A stretch of DNA of 64,000 bases from Bemisia tabaci (taxonomy: Eukaryota; Arthropoda; Insecta; Hemiptera; Aleyrodidae): positions 61,534,851 through 61,598,850 of the forward strand of contig NC_092796.1 in the NCBI RefSeq assembly GCF_918797505.1, written 5' to 3'. The notes below the pieces were generated by a model, which saw nothing but the letters and a program-made list of their open reading frames with translations, was not told where the DNA came from and ran no database searches. Below, one piece after another: positions 13,736-24,500 of the stretch (the stretch's first letter is position 1; every line of letters starts with the position of its first letter). The translations under genes were made by a program, and so were the position numbers.

Positions 13736-13862
13736 TTAAGATCTTCTTTTAATGTAGCGCTGAAACTTAATCATTGGTTTGATATGTTTTCCATCTCCAG
13801 CAGAATCGTCATCATCGCAGACTGTGCCATTTTCGTGAGGTATCTTGTCCTTTGAGACTTCC
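13736..13862 (-). CDS. Terminal exon of an unrecognised, probably secreted small protein
   Basis: On the minus strand a strong 3' splice site (pyrimidine-rich TTTGTTTCTGTTTATGCTTG then CAG) is followed at 13862 by a 127-nt open exon ending in TAA. It encodes about 41 residues: a stretch with four consecutive Asp (VCDDDDSAGDG) followed by a basic tail ending KRRS. An acidic middle followed by a basic end is also the layout of the small secreted peptides at 26.0 and 31.3 kb, so membership of that group is possible, but the paired cysteines of those peptides are missing. The upstream exon that should carry the start and any signal peptide was not identified. The function is unknown. Confidence 0.35.
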
Positions 13863-15517
13863 CTGCAAGCATAAACAGAAACAAATATGTTATGTCTCTT
13901 CTTTAGCTCTAAACTCAATTTTCCTCAGAGTAATTAACTTTAAATATAGAAGAAATGAAAATAAAAACTCCACATCTATTTTCGACACATGAATGCCTAT
14001 AAGATAAACTAATAAAGTATGGAGCATTTTTACGATAAAAGTGTGCCGCCGACGCACAGGGTAAATATTAGAGCACCCTAGTATTATGTTCCTTTATCTA
14101 AATTTCACGTGTAGAATACGGAATGCACGTTAAAAGTTTCCGAACTTTCCTGAAAGAGAAAAATTCGAGGAGTCTGTGCTCGCCACTTCCAACCCTGAAA
14201 AAAATAAGGCTGCTTCGACGATTTCTCCACAATCTTGAGCACATACTTAATCATGAAATTTTAAGTTTATCCATGCTCTGAATCAACAACTTTCAAATGC
14301 AACATACAAAAACGAGCACAAAAATATTCATGGAGATGCAAGTATAGAAGTCATTTAAAACCAAACAGTCCGTTTAGAGGGAATTTGATCGGGTAAAAAT
14401 GTGTATCTCCTGTGTTGCGCGTGCCAACCCACAAATCGAAATTCCTGTACAATCGTTTCGCTCAGTTATTTTTCAGAGGTATGCACCCGACTGCACCACG
14501 GACAGTGCATCAGTGATGAGAATTATTTTTATAATCACGATATTTGCGTAGAATGTGGTTATTTAATTTCAGGGACCATGTAAAAATAATGCCTGCTCTT
14601 ATAATAGTTCTGCCTCCACCAGAGTTACATTTACTCGTGCACCCGCGTGAAAACTACAAATACCTTTTGCGTCCAGAGTTACATAGAAGGTGATTTTAGT
14701 CTGATGATGAATGAGATGCATACTGGAATGCATGCATGAGTGAGCTTAATCTTAACAGGTACTTGGTGATCGAAAATTAGCCATGCAAGGTAGCACATTT
14801 TTTCTCTCACATGGTTTTTAAATTTTTTTTTAGAGAGCAAATACATCGAAGAAAGCTCCAAATCAAAAAATGCGGCCGCGTTGTTCCAAAGCATCTGTCT
14901 AGTAATTGCTTTAGTAATGATTAACTTAAGAGGAGATAGCAAAAGTAGGGTACTAATCCTTGAGGGGGGAAAAGACGTGAAAAGTTGACTCATTTTCTTA
15001 TTCAAAACTTCAGCATCCTGGCATGTGAACTGACCGCCTCAAAACGAACTCTTGCGAGAACTCAAAATGAGAGCCCTGATCGGTAATATGTCCAGAAAAC
15101 TATAAAGTTGGATTTTAAACTCGTACACTTTCTTGCACTTGAACATTTCTGTAACTTTTTTTCCTTAACCACCCTATCCTTCAAGAATGATGCGTCCTTG
15201 GAATCGAGCTTTGGGTTAAAGTATGATGTAGCCCTTCAAAGCTACACGAATTTTCACGGATCTTTTTCAGCAGACCTATGCACTCGACAGTTCTACGACA
15301 AGACGCGCCATTAGTTGCCAGTGCTCGAACCCGGAACCGGGCCCTGCGCGCCAACCTATACAGCAATTGTGTAAAACTCTCATTTGGTTCCACATTAGCT
15401 GCTCCTGAGAATTCAATGTATACCCCTTTTAGCTTTAGAAAAAGAATATTTTTGTTGCGCTGTAGTGATTAGCCTTCCAATCGACACCGGAAAAAAACCA
15501 AAGGAAATATCGTCTAA
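13863..15517. other. Intergenic or intronic DNA, nothing recognised
   Basis: No supported gene. If the 13.7-kb exon is real, part of this stretch is its upstream intron. A short signal-peptide-like frame (MNIFVLVFVCCI, minus strand from 14331) is present, but its possible donor sites do not join in frame to the 13.7-kb exon. Confidence 0.45.
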
Positions 15518-15523
15518 TTTATT
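15518..15523 (-). terminator. Candidate polyadenylation signal AATAAA
   Basis: TTTATT on the plus strand reads AATAAA on the minus strand, about 210 bp beyond the stop codon of the Pro/His-rich gene. It is a canonical hexamer in the right place and on the right strand. Such hexamers are frequent in AT-rich DNA. Confidence 0.4.
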
Positions 15524-15729
15524 TAATTACGAGTATAATTTAAATCACCCGACTTAAAAACGAGCAATCCTGTCCCATACAGCTCAATTAAAAATGCATC
15601 GGGCATGCAATCGAATAACGAAAAAACTTGCCTTCTACGGGGGCGTCCAGGAAACAGAATCTTAGAAGTGATAATGTAGACGTATCTGTCTTATAATTGT
15701 ACATCATAGTACAAACAGACTGCCAAATA

Positions 15730-16913
15730 TTATGCATAGGCGTGAGCACGTGGGAGAATATGCGTTTCGTGAGTATGCGGGATAACGTGTGTCTCGCGAG
15801 CACGCGGGATAACGTGTTGTCCGTGAGGATGTGGGACAACGTGTGTCTCATGAGCACGCGGGATAACATGTTGTCCATTAGGATGTGTGATAACGTGTGT
15901 CTCATGAGCACGCGGGATAACGTGTTGTCCGTGAGGATGTGGGATAACGTGCACTTCGTGGTGATGATGAACAGTACGCGGCAGAGCAGGCTGGTGATGG
16001 GGCATTGGATACATTCCGCCATGAGGAGTAAGTTGACGATGGTGTTGTTCTATTTGAGAGAGAGTCTTCTGCTGACGGTGATTGTGTTTTATTTGAAGAA
16101 TATTCCCCAAAATATTCATTCCATATGCTGCATACCTCAGATACCGAGAGAAAGCACTCTCCGTATTAACTGGAGGCGCTGGCACGTGTTGAGGTTGCAC
16201 AGCAGGCGGAACATACTGTGGATGTCCTATTGCTGAATACTGTGGATATCCAGCTGCTGGGTATTGTGGATTGGGCGCCATTGCTGAATTTTGCGGGTAC
16301 GGTGCCATAGCTGGATACTGTGGATTGGGCGCCATTGCTGGATTTTCCGGGTACGGTGCCATAGCTGGATACCGTGGATTGGGCGCCATTGCTGGATTTT
16401 GCGGGTACGGCGCCATCGCTGGATATTGTGAGTTTGGCGCCATCGCTGAATATTGTGGGTTTGGTGCCATCGCTGGATATTGTGGGTTTGGCGCCATCGC
16501 TGGGTATTGTGGGTTTGGCGCCATCGCTGGATACTGTGGATACCGTTGCCCTGATGATGAAAAAGGTGCATACTGTGAGTTAGGTGGATATAGATTCGGG
16601 GTCTGTGGGATCTGCCCATACGTTGGCTCTTGGTTTGGTACCGCTGGTGCATAATGAGGGTTCGGTTGGAGCGGTGAGTTATGGTTCGGTGCGATATGCT
16701 GGTTCAGTGGATGAGCTTGATTTGATTTGGCTGCTCGATGGTTCCTGGCATTTGTGGATTCATAGAATTTTGATGACCAAACCCCGTCATCCTCGAAATA
16801 CTCTGCCAAAGATAGTCCCAAATATTGCATTCCCCGAACTTTGCAAAATAAAGTAGCAAAATCAGTGTACCTGGGGTTGAGATATGCTTCCTTGTGCATC
16901 TGCCGCGGAGCAT
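15730..16913 (-). CDS. Secreted Pro/His-rich repeat protein, reading frame apparently shifted
   Basis: The last exon appears to begin at 16929, after an acceptor (TTCTTTGGTGTAG), and the first ATG is at 16913. From that ATG one frame gives a signal-peptide-like N-terminus (basic RGRCTRKH, then LILLLYF), followed by WDYLWQSISRM. This matches LTLLL and WDYIWKPPDQM at identical spacing in the 20.7-kb gene. That frame stops at 16704. The long repeat-bearing protein is in another frame, open from 16929 to TAA at 15730. It carries about ten copies of the 9-residue repeat PAMAPNPQY, a linker, and a His-rich tail built of an 18-residue repeat (HVIPRAHET / HVIPHPHGQ). So either a one-base indel has broken the gene, or there is an assembly error, unseen splicing or frameshifting. 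Low-complexity Pro/His repeats suit an extracellular, perhaps metal-binding or matrix-forming protein. That role is inferred; the family is unrecognised. Confidence 0.55.
15736..15951 (-). repeat. 54-bp coding minisatellite (His-rich 18-residue repeat)
   Basis: Nearly four tandem units of 54 bp encode variants of HVIPHPHGQHVIPRAHET at the C-terminus of the Pro/His-rich protein. On the plus strand the alternating motifs GGATAACGTG, TTGTCCGTGAGGATGTG and GTCTC(A/G)TGAGCACGCG are easy to see. Units differ by a few substitutions that mostly keep the histidines. Confidence 0.85.
16252..16539 (-). repeat. 27-bp coding minisatellite (PAMAPNPQY repeat)
   Basis: About ten tandem 27-bp units encode PAMAPNPQY with Tyr/Asn, Pro/Ser and Gln/Arg/Glu variation. 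On the plus strand the core is GGCGCCATCGCTGGATATTG or close variants. The unit is free of stops in several frames of both strands, which explains long overlapping open frames here. The protein frame chosen is the one continuous with the His-rich tail. Confidence 0.9.
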
Positions 16914-16976
16914 TATTTGTTTCAGCTTCCTACACCAAAGAACAAATGGAAAACATTTTTCAAGGAGAGAGTAGAA

Positions 16977-17088
16977 TGTCCTCCTCATTCGAGAAGCAAT
17001 ATATATGTGTCAATAGTTTCCCTATGCAGATACGTACTGTTCGTGAATGAGCCAAAAATAGTAGATCCTTATTGTAAAATGTAGTCTA
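16977..17088. repeat. Decayed copy of the GGAACCACTA / TGGCTC palindromic repeat
   Basis: The minus strand reads CATTTTACAATAAGGATC, TACTATTTTTGGCTCATTC, which aligns with ATTTTGCAATAAGGAACC, ACTATCTCTGGCTC of the copy at 26.64 kb. It lies just upstream of the exon of the Pro/His-rich gene, so it would be inside that gene's upstream intron. Confidence 0.45.
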
Positions 17089-19430
17089 AATGAACACCGT
17101 AGAGCAAACCATTCATATGATAAAAAAACCTTGTGGGGGGGGGTTGGAGGAAAGCGTCTCAAAGCGGAGGCTCGGGTGATGGACATCTCTTACAAAAATC
17201 ACCCAAGCTCTATTGGAATCCATAGCCATTTAGGTATTTTTAATCTTCCTAAGGCTTAGAACCATTAGCTGAATGCAATTCTCGTTTTAACACAAATTAG
17301 CAATACGGTATCTTTTACAACTTTTTCAAAGGAAAAACGCTCTATCTGCTCAGGGCCACTGTCGAGTCTATTTCAAATTTAATTTTTTATCGTTTCCAGA
17401 GTTTCTTCGATAAAAATATCTCACAACCCAGCCTCCACACGACTACAGTTAACCCAAAGTCTTCTCTAAACTCTTTCCTACGAGTCCAATGTAGGTATGA
17501 CTGAGGTTTGCTTAACGCTATCCAAATACTCAGTGGAAAATAATTATCTTCTCTACAATCGAAAAATGCTAACCTACGCTTAGCGTCATAACGCTGTAAG
17601 AAGACTGAGAGCACACTCATTATTTATAGCACTCGGATAAAAAATAGGAAGGCCAACTGGGACTGAGAAAAATCAATCAATTTGTGGACAAAGTGTTCAT
17701 TCTGGCGATATGGTAACTTATATACGGTCGGGATTTCGGAAATATGTATTATTATTCTATCGTGGCCAAACCTCGGGGACAGTTGAAACTCTTTCGTCTC
17801 TCATCTCACATGAAGATAGAGTTTCATTGCAGTGAAAATTCGATGTAATGATCTCTTTTTATTGGGCTACTGAAAAGAGACAAATTTTCTCATTGAGCTG
17901 AACAGCCGCTTGGAGATGCGCAGTTGTATTACCACAATCACTTTTTCTTTCAAGATAAATTCTCAAAAACAATTTTGCAATCAAATCTTTTAAACTTAGT
18001 CTGATTGCCCCTTTTATTTTATTTCTCTTCTAAAAAAACGCCTTGAAAAACTTTTTAAGGCTTTGAAAATAGATGAGCGGAACAGTTGAAATGAATGTGT
18101 GGACTCCACGGAAGTACAAACCTTTTAAGAGCGTATTTTGGTTCAATGATGTGCTCCCTTATCAGCATAATGGCAATCAGCTTGGACAAAGCATGAATGA
18201 ATTTTAAGACGCAAACATGGCCAAGTATTCAAGAAATACACGTGTAGTCCATTAAAAATTCTCTTGAACAGAACGAGGTGCCCTAAAGTGTCTCAAAATT
18301 TTGAAATTATAACTTCACGTTTTTAAATGCTATTATTCATATTTTCTTCGAAAAAATTGCATGTATCTTGAGGAGGTAAAATAGTAAATAAAAAAATGGA
18401 TTAATCACCCGAAAAAATATGAACGGATATTTGAATGCAAATGAAACATTTAGTTGAGTCATTTCAGGTGGCACACTCTTATGGAAGTGGATTTCATAAT
18501 GTGTTAGATTAGAACAGTAAATCATAACGACGCTAGCGCTGCATCTTTGTTACTTTTCCTCGTCGCTGTTTTCGTTACTTTTTTTATATTTTTAAAATGA
18601 ACATAAAATTATTCGAAAAATATTCATTTGGTAAAAGAAAGGACTTCCGATAATAATATACTCCTCAAAAATAAATTCTTAGGTAAGTGTAGAAAAACTC
18701 TCCAAAAAAAGAGAGAGTATTTTAAAATTCCAGTTTTTTTATTTAATGATTTTATTTTATTATCTAACGTTACTCTGTATATTCAATGAAATTAGTTTAG
18801 CTTATTTAAACCATGTAAATAGATACAAGAAATATTCTTGTAGTAGTTACGTTGTACTTAAATAAAATGTCTTCCCCCCAAAAAAAACTTTCTAGAGCAA
18901 AGGAATTTGACGCAAGTAACAGAGCGGAAAAAGCATCGAACATGCACACTGTGTTAAAAGCTTACATTGGCCTCTAAAAGAAGGGAGACTGAAAGCACCA
19001 AGCCGTAAAATTCAAGCACGGAAGAGTTGGGTGACTGAATATTTGACGACACTTGCAATGGTGGAAGCCTCACTTTTTGAGGAGGATTCGTCGTCGTGGG
19101 TTGACGCCAATCATGTGAATAATGTATCTTTTCGTATGCGGTTTGATGTCTCTAGACGCACCAGCGCCCTGAGGCTTAAGACTCCATTCAAAGCCTGTGT
19201 TTCTTCGCTTCGAGGATTTCAACGGAGAGATACGTAACATGACAGAGGAAAAACCTGTAGCGAGGCCAAAAATGACTGATTCGTCCCTTTTCGTCACTAG
19301 ATTGAAGATTCAAGTTCAATTGAACCAAGTTATGATTGGACTTCGAGTCTAACAAAACGGATGATTCTCAATACAGGACTGTCTAATTCATCTCATGAGA
19401 ATATTTGCAATGAGCAAAAACACGACACGC
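17089..19430. other. Intergenic DNA, nothing recognised
   Basis: No supported gene. The first exon of the Pro/His-rich gene should lie in or beyond this stretch on the minus strand but was not identified. A G-run lies at about 17135-17144 and a small inverted repeat (GCTCGGGTGAT / ATCACCCAAGC) at about 17170-17212. Confidence 0.5.
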
Positions 19431-19620
19431 GACGCTTGAGCCTCCATACAGATACAACACGATTTTGTCTCTGGCTCCTGGATGCAACTATTCGCGCTCG
19501 GTGGATGAGCGTGTTGCATAGGGAAAGAATTGAGGGCGTTCGGCGCATCTTGTCCTCGGCCCTCGCGGCACCGTCCGAGACGCAAGGCGCTGAGGCCCTC
19601 ACAAATGACCAGTGATAGAC
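19431..19620 (+). pseudogene. Degraded ankyrin-like fragment
   Basis: GATGCAACTATTCGCGCTCG followed by GTGGATG and GTTGCATA aligns with the 6.3-kb relic (GATACAACTATTCGTGCTTA, ACGGATG, ATTGCATA) and with the 59-kb units. The corresponding plus-strand frame (MQLFALGG) meets an in-frame TGA at once, so this copy is broken. The segment is more GC-rich than its surroundings and is open in other frames on both strands. Those frames are shadows in my reading. Confidence 0.35.
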
Positions 19621-20707
19621 GACTGTATACATGACGTAAGGAGTGAGAGAGATGGACAGACTTGTCTACAGCCACTTTTTGTCTTGACGCTGTATGTGAC
19701 CTTATGATTTGCACGAACTTTAAAAAAGCTTTGTTGGCAGGTAATTAAGAATGATGAACAAAATACCGTTTTGCAAATTTTTTCAGTGAATTTTTCAGCG
19801 CACGGGCGATTGAATCCCTGCTTGCTCTCCTTGTAAAATATTTATGCATCCATATGCAGTATATTAAAGTGAGAGAGACGCAGGGGGAAAAATGAGGAAG
19901 AAAATAAATTATAGACTAATGGTAGGTAAAATTTTTAACCACAATAAGGTTTCACCGCAGCATGAAAATAATGGACGGAGTGACGAAGGTGAGAATGCAT
20001 TATACAGAAAGAAATCATGCAAAGATGACCCCAAGTTGATATGATCATCGTCACTGCATAAAGAAATTACATGAGAAACATTCATCTCATTTCATGCTAA
20101 AACTAAAAAAAGTAAAATGTTCAAACTCATCTAACTAAATTAAGAAAATACAATCAAAATTAGTCCATTCCAAAGTAGAATGGGGGAAAAGCATAAAGAA
20201 TTGACAAGAAGGACCCAAAGGAAAAAGAGAAATTCAATAACCCATTAAAAATTATTGAATTTTGAGTACTACTTCTTTTGAAATGTATTTATCGCCATAT
20301 AATCACGTATTCAAAGTCAGGAAACGGCAGAAGATAAAGATAGAGACTTGATTTCGCTATAAATAAGATGAAACGAGGGAGAATGTCCAACAGTTTTAAG
20401 CAAAATTGAGGAATTTTCTACGTCCTTTTTTTCAGGACAATATGGATTTTTCTACTTTTTTTCCGCAGAGCGCAGACCATACTGGACTGCGCAGACCATA
20501 TGGGGACTCAGCACCGTTTAAATTTAAATAGATCTAGTCAGATATTTTGTCACAGCCACTGTAATGCAGCTAAGGTGAGGCCTCCTATCATTCCCTCGGT
20601 CTCAATTTAGCAAAAAGCGTTCTAAAATCCAATTCAAAACAAAAGTACAAAAGATACTCCACAAGTTGCAAAAAACCAGACAAACCAGCGGTTCATATGC
20701 AGAAACA
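19621..20707. other. Intergenic DNA / possible 3' UTR of the Gly-rich gene
   Basis: No gene seen. The part next to 20708 should contain the 3' untranslated region of the minus-strand Gly-rich gene, but I found no clear AATAAA on that strand close by. GCGCAGACCATA occurs twice near 20470-20500. Confidence 0.5.
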
Positions 20708-21583
20708 TTACAATACGTTAGTAATTACATTGCTGGTGACGGGAAGGCACTTTTGCTCTTTGGCATTCCAACCCTCTCCTGATGGGCAGAACTTCTGATT
20801 GTAAGTTGCGGGCTCAATGATGTCGTATTCATCGAGTTGTTTACCGGCGTGAAGTTGATAGTCACCAACCGATCGGCGGCCTCTTCGTCCGAAACGGGGG
20901 AAGGATCGTCGAGAACCAAACGGAAGCAAGGGGAAGCTCTTTTGCTTGGACTGAGTCTTGACCGCTGACTCATAAGGCTCATGCCACACGTCTCCCGGGC
21001 CTGGATTTATCACCTTCTCTTTTCGCGCTGAAGATGCCGACGCTGAACCTCCAGAAGAGGGACCAGCACCACCGCCACCCCATCCTCCGCCACCTGCGTA
21101 CCCAGGCTGTCCCATACCCCAACCGCCTCCGTAACCACCGTAACCTCCGTAACCTCCGTAACCTCCGTAACCTCCGTAGCCGCCGTAACCGCCAAGACCA
21201 AATCCACTAAAGAGAGAGGATATCAGGTTGTAGTTCCATATGGCGCTGAGGATGGACCAAAAGGACCATCCTGAAGATTGAGGTTGTTGGTTGTATGTAT
21301 TGTAATTTGTAACATATTGATTATTGCGGTTGGGATCCATAGGATTTGAGTTGTTGTTGGCAATAAGGGACGAGGCATGGTTGGGATCCATAGAATTTGG
21401 GTTGTTGTTGGCAATAGGGGACGAGGCATGTTTTGGATCCAGAGGGTCGCTCATTCTTTGCATCTGGTCCGGCGGCTTCCATATGTAATCCCAAAAGCTA
21501 GCACTTCCAGGTTGCGGTTGGACTAGGAGAAGAGTTAACCCAACACCTAGCATCTGTGGAGCTGATGGTTTTTCAGATACCAT
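20708..21583 (-). CDS. Secreted Gly/Tyr-rich protein with furin-type site and Cys-x12-Cys tail
   Basis: An intact 291-codon frame runs from ATG at 21583 (a second possible ATG is at 21553) to TAA at 20708. Residues 11-29 form a signal-peptide-like segment (LGVGLTLLLVQPQPGSAS). After it comes WDYIWKPPDQM, shared with the 16.9-kb gene. Residues 48-82 hold two 17-residue repeats (DPNHASSLIANNN type). About residues 131-153 are GGY repeats, followed by more Gly-rich sequence. A dibasic stretch RRGRR at 233-237 fits a furin-like R-x-R-R site before Ser238, which would release a 54-residue C-terminal peptide with only two cysteines (266 and 279). GGY-rich proteins are often cuticular, eggshell, silk-like or salivary. 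None can be chosen from sequence alone. Transcript structure upstream is unresolved. Confidence 0.7.
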   Translation of the reverse strand: MVSEKPSAPQMLGVGLTLLLVQPQPGSASFWDYIWKPPDQMQRMSDPLDPKHASSPIANNNPNSMDPNHASSLIANNNSNPMDPNRNNQYVTNYNTYNQQPQSSGWSFWSILSAIWNYNLISSLFSGFGLGGYGGYGGYGGYGGYGGYGGYGGGWGMGQPGYAGGGGWGGGGAGPSSGGSASASSARKEKVINPGPGDVWHEPYESAVKTQSKQKSFPLLPFGSRRSFPRFGRRGRRSVGDYQLHAGKQLDEYDIIEPATYNQKFCPSGEGWNAKEQKCLPVTSNVITNVL

Positions 21584-24500
21584 TTTCAGGTCTGCTTATT
21601 TCGTGCGGAGTATCGATGAACTTAGAAGATTTTTGGAAGCAGCCGCGCGCCTGAAAAGCATAGAACCAGGAAACCTAGAAACTGTGTTTATTAACTGTCT
21701 TATGCTTATTTCAATTTGATAGAGTGAAGCATAACAGTCACGTCTACAACGCGGTGATTCAAGATCTCATCTCCTTTTTTAATTTTTTGGAAGGCAACCA
21801 ACCGTGCCCACTCGAAAATAGTTGTGATATCTCTTGCCCGTTTAAAAGTTATTTCCACAAAATATAGGAGATGAGATTTTGAAATACCGCGATGCAGATG
21901 TAATTGTTATGCTGAACCTCCTCAAATCAGTAAGCTGAGGGTGATAACGTTTTCAACAAAATTGTTAGAAATTTTCTGTTAAAAAATGACTGATCAAAAA
22001 ATTGCAAGATTTCGCGTGAAAGGTGTGAGTCAGTCCTTTAACATTTCAAGAGCTACACGAAGCGAAAAGGATTGCTGCATTTTTTACAATATCGATGTTT
22101 TGGAATGGTTTAATATGTAAATTTGAATAGACTCAAAACTTACAATTATTATATTTTTAATTATATTATTACTCGGATTTGCAAAGGAGAGTGTGCTTAT
22201 GTTCATTCTATTTGTCAAACTCAATAAATTCATTCACCGCAAAACCGACATTCATAACGCAAGTAGGAGATGCACACTTGTATATTTTTCCTGAGTTTAA
22301 TTTAGTTTGTCTGATTGACACCCTTAATCAAGTGATTAAAACGATTTTAAGTGAAAGTCATAAAGCTTAGTTCATCGTCTTCAGGAATGGACATTGACAA
22401 TTTTTCGAAATCCTAAAAAAATTATCGATGCAAAAGATGCAATCACTAAATCTTTATTTTCCTTCATCTAGACACTTTATACGGAGGTGTTCATCTCACG
22501 AACGATAAATTTAAAATTTAATAGCCTTCACGAGTGATTTCTTAATCGTTACCCTGGAAACTCAATTATTTATTTTTATTGGTGGATTTAAAATAGCATC
22601 AATGGCTACTTAAATCCCTGTATCTCAAGAGGCTATCCATCCATTCACTGTAATAATATCCGTCGATTATACGGATCATCTTTTGATCAGATTATCGTTT
22701 CACAAACTATAGTCTGTGAAACGATTATGTTTTACAGATTATATGTTTTAGCATTATTAGTTCGATCTTGAAACTTCCTCTGGAAGAGTGAATTTAAGCA
22801 CATTTTCCAGGAACATGATTTATACAAGAGATGAGCTGTACAAGTGCGGTCAAGGGTGAGCAAGGTCAGTAGACGCGGTGTTTTAATGAACCATCAAATG
22901 AGAGACGATAATTAGGGTCGAATTCCTGCCCGTTCCTGAACCGAAACTGCATAACGGCTTGATTAGCCGCTTGGTTTTATCTTAATTTTAGCCTATCCGA
23001 TTTTCTCGTAGAATGCAATTAGTGATCGCTTTAAGGGGTGGAATATGTACGGAATAAGCTTCATTGATACTTCAAGGGGGATCCTAAAAACAATAGCTAG
23101 CCAAAGTTAACAGCTGTACTTCGCTGCGTTAGTATACAAGTTATGTATTTATTTTTTTATCACTATCTTTGGCTTTTGTGATCCTGATGATCATATTTTT
23201 TTCTATATTGCAAGTCATCAGAGCCTGTCCCAGAAAATGTTACCTTTGTTTGAGCGATTCACCAAGTTATGAGCTTATGAAATTCAAAAATATATTGCAT
23301 TTATCATACTTTAAGTTTTACCATGCCGAGCTCATCTTTGCTTCAAATGCAAAGCTTAGGAATTTCATACGTTGGATGATCAAAACAATGAGAGTACCAA
23401 CCAAAGACCGAGAAAGAAGTTGAGTCAAAATCATTCATTTCTCTATGGCTATATTTCATGAACTCATTCTTGAGTCACCTCAGTAATTCAAGTTCAGTAA
23501 CTTTGAATTCCTGTGAGACAGTTGCCTCTCTATTATTTTGTGATTCATTATTTAAACTTATTAAAAGTAATTTGAAATCCTCCGTACAAATAATGTACAA
23601 AGCCCTTCGTTAACTAAAATTTTCCACATTTTTACTTTTTTGCTCCCCTTCTTTTATTATTCCGTTATTCTTCATTTGTTCTTACATACAATTTATAATG
23701 TAAGACGATTCAGTAGACAAAGGTGCTCAAAATATATTTAAAATGAACTACACATGTTTCTCTCGCGACTGATTCATTTAATTGCTGAGTACTGGGTAAA
23801 AGGTTGCTAGGTTAATGTGCCATAGAATGAAATACGGGATACGGGAAATGAAGAAACAAAGACAGTAACAAACCTCCCACGGTTGGAAAACAGAATATAA
23901 AGTCACATACTGTCGTTTCAAACGTTTTCGCTGTGTAAGGATCACCAAGAACGTTAAAATTCAGTTGACAGAACCAAAAACACTTCGAAAATACGAACAA
24001 TAAGAAACAACTGGTATGACTGCAAATACGACTGATGTCGGGCAAAATAAAACGAACAAGGATAGAACAATAATTCGGTAGAGAATTTACTTCATCGGCC
24101 AGCTTGGTTATCAAACCTCTCATCTGACCTTCTCACACAAAAAAGGTAGGGTGAAGTAAGGCGTTGTATTCATTGTAATGAATGCTGTAAATTTTATCAA
24201 ACAATCCTGTTATCAGCTAAGAGTCATTCACTTGATGTCAATGGCAATGGCAATAGCTTCTGTATATAGGCGACAGTGCCTACCCAACGCTCTTCTTTTT
24301 GTGAAGTTGAGAGATCCCATAAGTTCGGTTTCACGATTGGGTTCGGATATTTTGGTTGGGAAGAAATATTCAAAAGATGAACAAGTCACCATGAGTGTAT
24401 GTATGTAAACATTTTCTCAATTAATGAATGTTTTTTGTAAGTTGAACTCTAACTCCAACTCAATTCTTGCACCCTGAGTTTTGCTCGACGGAATTGGTCT

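Noticed and set aside
14290..14331. Signal-peptide-like MNIFVLVFVCCI as first exon of the 13.7-kb gene
   Set aside because: The available GT donor positions do not bring the 13.7-kb exon into frame.
15588..16236. Long open frames antisense or out of frame over the Pro/His repeat gene
   Set aside because: They follow from the codon-periodic 54-bp and 27-bp repeats, which lack stops in several frames. Their translations are strongly biased shadows.
23812..24123. 103-codon minus-strand frame with hydrophobic stretches
   Set aside because: Composition follows the AT-rich base bias, and there is no signal-peptide layout at its start, no splice sites and no similarity to the secreted cluster.
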